NCBI GenBank assembly: GCA_019915015.1
Contig: JAHBBC010000009.1
Location: forward strand, 496,001 to 560,000
Source: Auriscalpium vulgare
Lineage: Eukaryota > Basidiomycota > Agaricomycetes > Russulales > Auriscalpiaceae
Direction of reading: 5' to 3'
DNA: 64,000 bases
The stretch's first letter is position 1; each line of letters begins with the position of its first letter. The notes under the pieces are model-generated. The model saw nothing but the letters and a program-made list of their open reading frames with translations. It made no database searches and was not told the DNA's origin. Position numbers and translations under genes: made by a program. Of the stretch, positions 32,250 through 42,413 are shown piece by piece.

Positions 32250-34140
32250 TTATTCCCGGGGTGAGATAAACCTTGCACCCTCGTCCCACTTCACACGCGT
32301 CCCCGGCAGTGCCTCCCGCGTCCTCGCCACCCACGCCTCGTCTGCATCACAGCCGACCACGTCCAGTTCGTCCAGTGTGTACCCAGCCGCCGCGCGCTCG
32401 GCAAGGCGCAGTGGCAGCGCGTCGGCCAGCCGCTCTCCCTCGTTCTCTAATTCCGGGTCGATGGCAGCGCCGTCGATGCCGAGGCGCATGTCTGAGAGGA
32501 TGAGAATAGAGAGTTTGGGAAGGAATGGCTTCGCAGGAGGTTTGTCGCCCGGTGCATGCGTGTTGGCCAGACGCAGGGCCGCGCAGAATGAAATGGCCGC
32601 GTTACCTGCGACTGTCAGACTTCGCAGTCCAGGTGCACATCCCAACTGCGCCCATGCTTCAAGTTGTCCGTCATAACGATTGTGCGTGTTCCCGACTACA
32701 AGCTCCTTCAGATGCGCCGACGAGAACGCCTTTATGACCATCGGCACCAATGTCGAGAGTGTCAAGAGTGGGGATGTAAAATGGAAAGACAGGGCTGGCT
32801 TGTGGAGTGCACTGTTTTCTTTCCGCAGATTGATTGAAAGCCCTGGCGTCCGTGACAAGTGGTTATATGTCATATTGATGGTCAGGCCTGTGATGGCGTT
32901 AATTTCGGACGCTGACTCGGGGTGAGAGTGGACAGATTCGAGGGCGACCGGAAAGAATGCGTCCATGTCTTCTAGCCCCTGATCACTCAAGAGAAAGTGG
33001 ATGGTGGCATGAGATGGTAGCAAGATGTGGCGAAGAAGTTCTGTCGCGTCGATAGCGCTACTTGACAGTTCGAGATGAACCAGTTTCGCAAGCGCGACCA
33101 CTCTCTCTGACGCTAGGGTCCGCCGCTGCCGATCCATGGTCAAATGCATGTGCAATCGCTCGAGCGTGGAAATATGGGACAAGCCGCCGAGCACATCTTC
33201 TAGGAGCGCGAAACGATCATCCAGCTCCAAACTGATAAGATGCCTGAATGGCGGCAACGACCAGGGCATGGTTGCACCGTTGGGGGAAGTAAAGCGCAGG
33301 TGCCGCAGTGCCGGCGCCCACAGCCCGAGAAAGTCGTCCGGAAATTCGGAGCAAGTGTGTATGTTTATGTCAAGGGTGTGGAGGAGCGGCGCTTCTATGT
33401 GGAGCGCATTGAGAGATTTGTTGCGATACGCATCGACGCACAGACTTTGGGTGCGCCACATGTTATCCACCAAGAACTCTAGGTGCCATGGTACATCCAC
33501 ATCAGACTTCCTGATTGTAAGCAGGGTGTTCCCCGCAAGGCTGGTGAACCTGGAGGCCCATTTGCGCCCGAACCGAAAGATGATGTCGTGCCAGAGGACC
33601 GTGTGCTGGAGGGCTACCTGTCGCCAGCGCTGGCATACATACGTCACCGCGAGCCAGCCAAAAGAGTTCCACGACTCGTAGTGCGATGTCTGGATCTTGC
33701 GGGGGATGTCTATGTCCGTGAGGCAGGAGAAAATTGTCGCGAGAATCTCGGGGGGGATGCGGGCGACCGGGACGAGAGTGTTGTGCTGCTGACGAAGCGC
33801 GAGCAGGGCTGCGCGCGTGGCTTTGTCTTGGATCGCATATGCACGGAGGAGCGCCTTCTTGGACTTTTCGATCGCGGCTTCTTCGAGTTGGAACTGCACA
33901 CGGCGAAAGGCTTGCGCGTCGGTCAGAGCGCCCTCCGCCGCCGTCACGCTGTCGAGTGTGGTATAGATGGTGCTGGGCGGATAATCGGGGGTGTCTTCGA
34001 GCTGGGAAATCCTCTCTTCCACGTTGACCAACGAGATTGTGTTGCATTGCGAGCTGTTATGGCGTCAGCAAACTCTGCATGTCGTTCGGATGTGAGGGTA
34101 TGTGGCACCTTTCGTTGAAGGGAGATTCGTGGTCAAACAT
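32250..34140 (-). CDS. F-box domain protein (2)
   Basis: Likely SCF ubiquitin-ligase adaptor. Exons 34140-34109 and 34053-32250 with a 55-nt intron give 611 aa. The upstream exon is chosen because the main frame has no ATG of its own: a stop lies upstream in frame, and this exon supplies MFDHESPFNE in phase. Layout: an N-terminal coil (EEAAIEKSKKALLRAYAIQ, about 55-90), F-box (ARIPPEILATIFSCL ... VCQRWRQVALQHTVLW, about 105-165), then LRR-like repeats. It is not a close copy of the F-box gene at 9868, though the architecture is the same. Confidence 0.8.
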
Positions 34141-35140
34141 TGCGCTTAATAGAATGATGGGCAATTTGAAAGCTTTTTGCGTTTGCGTGGTGGTGGTGGA
34201 ATTTGGAGAGGGCCGCGCTCGCGTCCCAACAATCTAATCTTATCGCGGGCAGATCTGCTGCCAGCAGCCTCTTCTCCCACCGTCTGTCTCGCATTCAAAC
34301 AGTTCTCTCCGATCTATGGAAATCAAAGCAGGCAAGATAGTGCGCAGCATGGTGACATCCTCGTCTGTGTCCAGCGTGCTCTGGGCAAAGGCGAGTTTGA
34401 CGACTCTGGAGCTTTCATGAAGTTTAAGTGTTATGTCCCATCGTCTTATGGATGTCCTGAGTCGAATTCCCCACGTACGCGTGTGGAAGGCGCGCTGATT
34501 CGCAATTGATAGTGGTCCACTCAAGAGGCTAGAAGGGGGCGAGGCTGGCCGGGACAGTGGGCGATGAGGGCCGGTTGGGGTCGTTGCTGCTGCGCACCAA
34601 TCAACGAGTGACTTTTCCCTCCCACGCACTGGGTCTCAGCTCGTTTTCTATCCTCTGGTGTGCTGCAGGCTTTTCTCGTATGCTCTGGCCTTCAACTTGA
34701 GCCCTCAACCAATTTCTCTGGCGCTATTTTGACCGGTCGCGATCTACTCAGCTCTCGAATCGACGCGCTCGTCCTGGTCCACACACTCTCCAGCTCTCGT
34801 AATTGTTGACGCTTGCACACGCAACCCGACGCAATACTCACGCGACAGATGTTCAAGCACAAGCCAAGATACCGCTACTGTGCTAACGCCGAGATTGAAT
34901 ATCTTACTCCACAATTGACACACCTCAGACTGCTGATAGCTTTCACAATGCCCGTCTGTTCCCTGGCACACGATCTGACCCGCGGTCAACAATTTTCCTC
35001 GCGGAGAGGTCATCGCAAGCTGTCCTGACCACTGAAACGTACAGACATAAAGGTGCGTTCCCGTCGATTGATTTTCCCATTCCTCTCTTTTGACCACCGC
35101 TCTTATCTACATCTCACGACACACATCGTTGTCCATCCGC
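34141..35140. other. Intergenic
   Basis: No gene recognised. It probably includes the promoter of the second F-box gene; open frames are short and show no family resemblance. Confidence 0.3.
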
Positions 35141-35337
35141 CATGTTGCGTCTTTTCAGCCCTCTTTCTGCTCGCGGTCCAAGCCAACGCCCAATCCACTC
35201 AATCATTGACCAGCGTGACAGCGGCTCGTATCGTCTGACTTCGCACCCTCCTAGCCATCGACGTCGTCTCCACGGGCCCAGCCACGAAAAACATCAGTGC
35301 CACTATCACTCCAGGCTAGAATCTGACCGTCGAAGGT
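35141..35337 (+). pseudogene. PEBP-like N-terminal fragment, decayed
   Basis: One frame reads like the start of a secreted fungal phosphatidylethanolamine-binding protein: a signal-like stretch (FSALFLLAVQANA), then SLTSVTAA, and STGPATKNISATITPG followed by NLTVEG and a gtgagc donor at 35338. Two stops interrupt it, one TGA where an Asp/Arg is expected and one TAG where a Gln is expected; both fit C-to-T changes. No second exon follows directly. A C-terminal piece of the same kind of protein lies 3 kb away at about 38280. Assignment is tentative. Confidence 0.35.
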
Positions 35338-35778
35338 GAGCCCTCCCCCCTTCATGTGTACAGTATTGCTCCGTACTCTACAGGGATATTGTCCAGCACA
35401 TAATCTATCATGGTTGCCTTGTCCCGTGTAAGCACTTTGTTCGGCAAGAAAGTCTGAACGCAGTGCACTTGATGCCCAAGTTGCACGCCACCCTGCACTC
35501 TCACTCCTTTGCCCGCGTCTTGATCGTTTCTAGGACTTTCGACCAGCCGGAGCTGTACAGGGTTTACAGTGCAATCCACGTGGATGACGAGTGAGAAGAG
35601 GTATTGGTAAGTACCAGGGGGGCGTAGCCGGCAAGGGCCACAATGGATGCAGCAAGCGCTTGGGCTTGATACATGAGCCACTGGGTATGAAGCCGTTGTT
35701 CGTGGTCACTCAGGAGGCCATCAAAATGTACTGTGGAACAAGGGGTCGGTCAAAGTGGCACGCAATGGCACTAAGCAG
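35338..35778. other. Unassigned 441 bp
   Basis: A 109-codon minus-strand frame (35681-35352) is open but matches nothing I know. No gene is claimed. Confidence 0.2.
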
Positions 35779-37262
35779 TCACTGGCTTAACTTACCGGGA
35801 GGCGGATGCCACGGCGAGCACCGGGCTTTATGCCTGTCGGTCCAGTCCGCAACTTGACACGCCACAGAGCAATAGAATACATCACGGCATCGGGAGCAGC
35901 GTCTGAAAGCAGTCCTGTGACCCTGTTCAGCACACTTTGCAGTCGCGAACGGTGAATAAGCGTTCTTGACAGTACAGCAGGGGGAGAAGAGAAGATGCAC
36001 CTTTTCGCACCCGATCACGAACAATGATTGATAATATAGAAGTCGCTCCTTAGAAAGTGTCTTGAGTGCAGGCCAAGATTCGCCGAGAGCACGAAACCGC
36101 GTCAAAGTGATTTTCGGACCATCCTTCAATTGTGCGAGAGCTCTGGCAACGGCCTTGATGACTGGGCGAAAGAGCAAATATCGCGGAAGAACATCGTGGA
36201 CAAGCGCGAAGGTCGGTGCCAACGCAAACTCTTCATCGAGCACGTGTATCTCCGGTGCGATGTTCACCAGCGCTGCGAGCAGCCCCCAGCGCACGCTCTG
36301 CACCACCCATGGAATGCCTGTGCCTGACTGGACGAGAAAGCGGAGGACGCACAGGCACGTACTGACGATGCCATGCGGACCATCTGCGTGCAAATCCTGA
36401 CGCGAGAAGCGTAGTAGAGTGCGCGTGACGATGCGCACCGCGCCTTCAGCGAGAAGCGCAGGCAGGAGGGGCGCATCAGCGCCGTCCACCATGCAAAGCG
36501 ATTCAATGACCGTGACGTGCGCCTGGAAAAACATGTCTTGCGCCGCCGGGCGCGCTGCTAAAGCGAGGCGCAGAGGATGCACAACCCGCCTGGCAATGTC
36601 CTGGAAGCTCTTGGATGACTTGCCGCCACTGGTGAGGAGAATTTCTATGAAGGGAGTTGGAGAGTGGCAGAGGAGTTGCGCGATGGCCATGCCAGTGCTG
36701 GGGTACGACGGCAGCACCGTCATATCGGCCCCTAACCACATGACTAATGCGACTTCAATAGTGCCGTGGAATGCGAGAATGCGTGACCGCAGTCCGGGGT
36801 CGTTGGCCAGGAGGTAGATGATGTGCATGTAGACCTGCAGCGCGGAGTCCCTGTTGGCCGTGGGCAAGCCCTCGGAGGATACGACGTCCTCAGACAGATA
36901 GGTAAACCACTTGACCATCGCGGGCCAAGATTCAATGACTTCTGGGATGTGCAGAAGAGCTGGCCGCTGGAGAAGGATGCTAAGGCCCATGAAGCATTGG
37001 TGGATAAGAATTGCGTGTCTTCCTTGTCGCATAGGTGTTGTGCGGATGTGCGCGCAAAGAAGCACAACAACTTCCGGTTGGTTGACATCTGGTATAACTT
37101 GCAGAGAGCAAAAGGTCAATGCCTCTATTGCAGGAAAAGAGCCGCGCCTTGCGGCTTCGATGACCTGTGGCACGAATTATATGAGTACAAATTTCGTGAT
37201 CACATTCTAGCATGAAGTACTTTGGAAGGCTGGACGCGCAAGAGCCTGAGTGCGGCCTCCAT
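35779..37262 (-). CDS. MYND zinc-finger protein
   Basis: Two exons, 37262-37221 and 37164-35779, joined over a 56-nt intron, give 475 aa starting MEAALRLLRVQPSK. The upstream exon is used because the main frame meets a TAA just before a bare GTG. The body is helical and repetitive, ARM-like. The C-terminus is a MYND finger (CAEQGHRTAFRRCSRCRDVFYCSVACQ with later H and C), a protein-interaction zinc domain. Such MYND-at-the-end proteins are an expanded family in Agaricomycetes with unknown roles. Frame intact. Confidence 0.82.
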
Positions 37263-37699
37263 TCCAGCTCGTTCCCGGAAGGTACCGGAGGTGAACAGGT
37301 GTAGACTCAGACTAGTACTGTGTAGGTCCGTGAGTGCGATCGCGAGTGTGGCTGCCCGCGGCTAAATACAAACACGTGACCGCATGGCCGGCCCTCGAGA
37401 CTCCTCTGAGTCAGTTGCGCTTGCTCAGAACAACCATACTGTATGCCAGGCCCGTACAACACACCCGGCAGAGCAGCGGGCACAAAACCACCCCTAGTGC
37501 AACGCAGGCTTTGCGATCATGGCAGTAATCAACCAACACTCAAGTTTGAATCGTGAACATCGTGACGCACACCTCCATCTTCGCGCCGAGCAGCCTTTGC
37601 CAGCTTCTATTGAATTCGAACTGATATCGCAGCATCCCATCGTCCGCCATCGTCGATCTGGCGGCGCCCCTGCTGGTGCCGTGAAGTTCTCGGATGATT

Positions 37700-38240
37700 C
37701 GTACGCCCAAGCGGCCCGCATGGGCTTCGCGGACGCGTCCACCTCCCCGCGCGCCGTTTACAACGGGGTTTGCAAGCGCCGCATAGATATTCAGACGCAT
37801 AGCCAATGGGGGCGCGGGCCATGCCCCAGTGCTCATCGGCGCCTGGGCGGCTGCCACCTTCATCCAGGCTAGCGCTATCTTCTGCGCCAAGGTTCACTCG
37901 TTTACAGGTTGATGTTCAGGTTCTGGGTTGCATGGTGATACTATGGAGAGCCTTGCTCTTCTCGCTGCTGGGTCGGTCGACATAGCGGTGGCTTACAACG
38001 AGGCAGCGGAGCAGCAGTTGATTGCCCCAGGAGCGGGAGCGGCTGTCCGGAAGGAATACGGATTTCGCGTGAGCTCTAATCTTGTCGTTTGGGAGTATCG
38101 TCCCGTCGCTAACTTCCTCTCCTTCAAGGATCATTTCTTACTCGCTGAGCCAGGCTCGAATCAGGCTGGTCTCGATGCAAACCAAGACGACATCCTCGCG
38201 GTGTTCAACAAAATAGTTCACCGCGCGGGAACGCAGACCT
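37700..38240 (+). pseudogene. Tungstate-binding (TupA)-like fragment, frameshifted
   Basis: Pieces of a periplasmic-binding-type fungal protein lie in order but in different frames: AVYNG; then NGGAGHAPVLIGAWAAATFI ending in a stop; then DTMESLALLAAGSVDIAVAY ... EYGFR; then, after an intron-like gtgagc...ctaac...aag, DHFLLAEPGSNQAGL ... AVFNKIV. The order and motifs (GNGGAG, AGSVDIA, DHF, SNPAGL-like) suit fungal TupA-like proteins. At least one frame change and one in-frame stop show it is not functional as read. The 3' end is missing and PEBP-like sequence begins at once. Confidence 0.5.
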
Positions 38241-38269
38241 AGGGGTGCGCGAAGCAACAAGAGCAACCC

Positions 38270-38775
38270 CCCTACAAGACCTTCGTCTTGACAACGGTCG
38301 ACGCCGACGCGCCTACCCCACAAAACCGCTCCGAGCTGGGCGATGTCCGCCACATCGTCGCGCCGGACGTGCGTATGAGCCGCGGTGGCGACTCAGCTCT
38401 GCCCTCCTACCTCCCGCGGGCTCTGACGCCCATTGGTGCGCTCTTCACCACGTCTTTCCCCAACTGTTTGCTGATTCGGCAGTTATACCATCCTGTTGTT
38501 CGAGCAGCCTCCGGACTTCGCGCGCTCCCTGCTCTCCTGCTCAACGCCTGAAGTTCAATCTCTCGGCGTTCGCAGAAGCGACCGGCCTCGGCGCCCCGTT
38601 GCGGGACCTTTGGCTCACGGGTCCCGCAGATGCGACCACGTCGAGGCCCTTCGTCGTCGTCGTCGTCGTCAGGCTCTAGCGGCAGCAGCTCCTCGCAGCC
38701 CAACTCGGCGACTTCCGGCATCGAGGAACTGGCCATCGTGCTCATGGCTGTCAGCATGTACCAGCGCAACGTGGT
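38270..38775 (+). pseudogene. PEBP-like C-terminal fragment, frameshifted
   Basis: Remnant of a phosphatidylethanolamine-binding-protein-like gene: YKTFVLTTVDADAPTPQN in one frame, LLPPAGSDAH in a second, LLFEQPPDFARSLL in a third, and FNLSAFAEATGLGAPL back in the second. The order matches intact fungal PEBPs, so at least three frame changes have accumulated. No start codon or signal peptide precedes it here. Confidence 0.5.
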
Positions 38776-40049
38776 CTAATCGGGGTGGCGTCACAGATAA
38801 TTTGGCGAGAAAGACACCAGCTAATTATGTAATTTATCCTTCGTACACTCCTCATTACGCCCTTGATTTCGTTCCTTGTCTTGTAGACATGCGCCGCTCA
38901 TAGCTCGTTGACCTATCGCGAAACCTGCTACTGTAGGAGAGCTCCGAGTCGCACGCATGGTCGGGCCGCAAAACTCTTACGACGTGAGGTTTGGGACGGA
39001 GGGCAGGGACGAGGAGATGAAAGAATGGCAGGGCGGGGAGGACTCGACGAGGGCGATGCAACGGCACATTTATTGAACGAGAACAAGGCATCCGAGATTC
39101 CGATTCCGACACACTACCACCCTCACGGGACAATACGGGTGTATCAGGATGGCGTACTAGCATAGCACTAGTCAGCCCAGTCAGCACACTCTTATTCAGA
39201 ATGAAAAATACGTGTGAAATCCACATCCAAGTCCGGGGAAGAACTGTTAGTAGTCTCCGCGCGTGGAAGAGAGTCGTTCCACCAGCAACTGAGCAACGCC
39301 TCCTGATTGGCTCAGTTCGTTCACCGCCACCAGCACGGTCCCTACCAAGTCCCTACCTTCTCCCGGTCAGAATTCACCAGATCGGAGTCGATCGCCACCT
39401 CTGCGACTGTCCTCCTCTGTCTAGTGAACAATCTACACTTATGGCGGTACAAATACGCGGCTACCTAGTGCGGTTCGAGCGTGTCCAAAACGAAACGCAC
39501 ATCGATTAATTTAAGACTACCTCCTCGATGGCCCTAAAACGCACGAAGAGCTTTGTCTGGAGCACATCCAGTCGTCTTCGTCGTCACTAACCGTCACTGC
39601 GCGGCTCAGCGCCACCCTAGGCGGATATGCGTGTGGGCCAGTGTGGGCCGAGACCGACCGGCCCAACTCTCGGCCGCTCTCATCATCTCCCTCAGGCTGC
39701 ACTGGCTGAACGCATCACAGAAAACGGTTAGTGCACATGCATCTAGCCCGGTCTCTTCGTGGCCGAACCCGCCATCCTTTCGTTCTGCCCTGACAGCTGT
39801 CGGCGAGACCCGGTTAGCCGGCTGGACTGGACTCCCGCGCGCAACCCCTGCGTGTGATTAGCTCTGCCTCGACGATGACAACTCTAGACAGCGGCTACAG
39901 GCGTCCCCGGCCAGCCTCTTCAATAATGCGCCTGGAGGCGGGACGACAGGCTCTCAGTGTCCTGTCGAGCAGGTATATATACTGAGCTATGAGACATGGG
40001 GCACCCCACTACCGCTCTAGTACTCCCTTCGCCGCTTCAACTCTACACC
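38776..40049. other. Intergenic
   Basis: About 1.3 kb with no supported gene. A TATA-like gtatatatac near 39970 lies about 80 bp before the RING gene ATG and may be its core promoter. Confidence 0.35.
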
Positions 40050-40785
40050 ATGCCTTCTTGTGCGATCTGTTCGGGGACGTATAAGTCCCCTACTGCGCTG
40101 CCGTGTGGTACGTCTAACTCCTGCTCACCATCCCGTTCAAGACTGACGTTCTCCGCCTCCTTTCAGGCCACGTCTACTGCTATGACTGCATCACCAAATC
40201 AACACGCGTCTCGACAACCATATCCACGACCGTCTGCCCGACCTGTCGCGCGCCCTTCTCCATCGCCTCAGTCGACGTGAACCTCGTCCCGCCACACCTC
40301 CGCCACTACTTCCTGCCGCCCTTCCGCCGCCTCTACCTCGACACCGCGCCGCCACCCGGCGGGTCATCGCCGCGCTCGCCCGGATCGTCCTCGCCGACAC
40401 AGCGCGAGCGCGTGTCGCCGCACGCCATGCGCCTGCAGGCGGAGAACCGCGCGCTGCGCGAGAGCTGCCACGCGTGGCGCCAGCGCGCGGAGGCGCAGGC
40501 GGCCGCGAGCCTCGGGCTCGCCGCGCTCATACGCGTCGCGAAGGACCAAGAGCGCGCAGCGCGCAGGGAGCGCGACGAGCTCGCGCGAAGGTGCGAGGCA
40601 CTCGCCGCGCAAGTGCTGGAGGTGTACGTGCATATCTTTGTTGCTGTGCCTACTCGCCGCTGATACGGGCCCTCTTTTCTAATAGCGAAGAGAGTTCAAT
40701 GCTCTCCAAGCCGCTTCTCAAAGAGGTCACCAATCACGAGGATACCACTATGCAAACCGACGGCAGACACAGCATGCCACGTTAG
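40050..40785 (+). CDS. RING-finger protein, possible E3 ligase
   Basis: Exons 40050-40107, 40167-40623 and 40686-40785 join to 204 aa. The RING is at the very N-terminus: CAICSGTYKSPTALPCGHVY, then C..C and CPTC, the C3HC4 pattern split by the first intron. A helical, Arg/Ala/Glu-rich coiled coil follows (MRLQAENRALRESCHAWRQR onward). The second donor is placed at gtacgt because it gives a sensible C-terminus. Probable ubiquitin E3 or scaffold; substrate unknown. Frame intact. Confidence 0.75.
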
Positions 40786-41114
40786 ATCTCTCCCGGATGT
40801 ATTACTGTAGCGTTATTGGTGTGGCAATTGTAATAGGAGCAAATCAGAATCATACAGGATGAAGAGTTATATCGCGTCAATATTGACACTCGAAACGCGT
40901 GCCGTAACAGTACTTGCTCCGATGCAGGATCGAGGACTGCAGGACAACGAGTTGTCTCTCAAGTTCTCTGTGGCTAGAGAGTCGCAAACAGGTACAAATG
41001 CACACATACAAGACCGTATACATATGTGCCTGGCACATTTATGACCGGGGAGAGACCTGGGTCACCTGGTAACATCGAAGAATTTGGTGCAAAAAATACA
41101 AAGCAGATATTCAT
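40786..41114. other. Intergenic
   Basis: About 330 bp between the RING gene and a tRNA; nothing recognised. Confidence 0.35.
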
Positions 41115-41187
41115 GGCCAAAGTGGGGATCGAACCCAAGACCTTCGAGTTATTAGCTCGACGCTCTAACCAGCTGAGCTATTCGGCC
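41115..41187 (-). tRNA. tRNA-Ile (anticodon AAU)
   Basis: 73-nt cloverleaf on the minus strand. Acceptor ggccgaa pairs with tttggcc, D stem gctc/gagc, anticodon stem tcgag/ctcga with loop ctaataa, so the anticodon is AAT. T arm ttggg ttcgatc cccac has one mismatch (T-C) at its base. There is no intron, and CCA is not encoded. The B box ggttcgatcc is intact. Confidence 0.92.
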
Positions 41188-41386
41188 GATATTAGGCAGT
41201 TAAACTACAAATATATCATGAGAAGAACATCTGTGTACGGCAAACAGCAGCGGCAGTTGCCGAATGCAACTGTACAGTTCCAAGCCACCGGTGGCGGCAC
41301 GCCACTGACAAGCGGGGCCAAACACGGCACAGAGGCCTCAGACTTTCAAGCACACCGACGACGACGACGACCCCGGCACAGACGAC

Positions 41387-42084
41387 ATGGTGCGTATGTC
41401 TCTGTCTTGACCTCTCACAGGGCTAACCTTTGAGCGTCCAGGCCGACACGAAGACTGCCCCCACAAATCCCATGCGGGAACTCCGCATCGAGAAGTTGGT
41501 GATCAGTGCGTGCCCCGTCCTCTCAGCGTGCGCATTGCAAGATTGACGGGCCGCCCTCTCTGCCAGACATCTCCGTCGGCGAGTCCGGCGATCGCCTCAC
41601 GCGTGCCTCGAAGGTGCTCGAGCAGCTCACCGGGCAGACGCCCGTCACCTCGAAAGCGCGGTACACCGTGCGCACGTTCGGCATCCGTCGCAACGAGAAG
41701 ATCGCGGTGCACGTCACGATCCGCGGGCCCAAGGCGGAGGAGATCCTCGAGCGCGGCCTCAAGGTGAAGGAGTACGAGCTGCGCCGCCGCAACTTCTCCG
41801 AGACGGGCAACTTTGGCTTCGGCATCCAGGAGCACATCGACCTGGGGGCGCGGTACGACCGGGTATCGGTATCTTCGGCATGGACTTCTACATCGTGATG
41901 GGCCGCCCAGGGAACCGCGTCGCGAAGCGCAAGCAAAAGACGGCGCGCATCGGCCCCCAGCACCGAGTGAAGAAGGAGGACACGATGGCGTGGTTCAAGC
42001 AGCGGTTCGACGGTATCATTCTGGTAAGCGGTCTCCCTCTGCATGGGGTTTGTGCGATAGAGCTCATGTACTGTGCAGAAATAA
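41387..42084 (+). CDS. rpl11: 60S ribosomal protein L11 (uL5), frame broken
   Basis: Ribosomal protein uL5, which contacts 5S rRNA in the large subunit. Exons 41387-41389 (ATG alone), 41442-41505, 41567-42023 and 42079-42084. Landmarks: [63 protein letters not shown], then [15 protein letters not shown] and DGIILK. A single base is missing near 41860: the sequence reads gaccggg where gacccggg is needed for the invariant [11 protein letters not shown]. All other exons are perfect, so either the assembly dropped one C or this copy is dead. For an essential gene the former is likelier. Confidence 0.9.
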
Positions 42085-42413
42085 ACGGATCGCCCGATAT
42101 TTCTGTATGCTCTCGCTTGCTATGCCACCTACGTATTGCCCGCCATGTACCACACATGCACCCACCAAAAATGCATCATATTCCTTCGGGTCTACGTGAG
42201 CGGTGCGAGCGAATCTGCTGCCGACCACGCGATTCACCGGGTGACAATGAGTCGTCTATCTTCTTTCCGTCGCACATGAAAGACCGCGCCATTTCTTGCC
42301 CATTTTTACGCATGTTGCGCACTTCTGCCCCGAGAACTGTGAAAATCCCAGACAGCATTCCAATATGCAGCAATAAGATATACAATGCAACGCAACATGC
42401 CAAGTCCCCGACG
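42085..42413. other. Intergenic between convergent genes
   Basis: About 330 bp between the ends of two convergent genes (L11 and Rxt3); no further gene seen. Confidence 0.35.

Noticed and set aside
35352..35681. 109-codon minus-strand frame with HQVHCVQTF
   Set aside because: It recalls UstYa-type HxxHC motifs only by chance; the spacing and the second motif are wrong, and there is no start or splice context.
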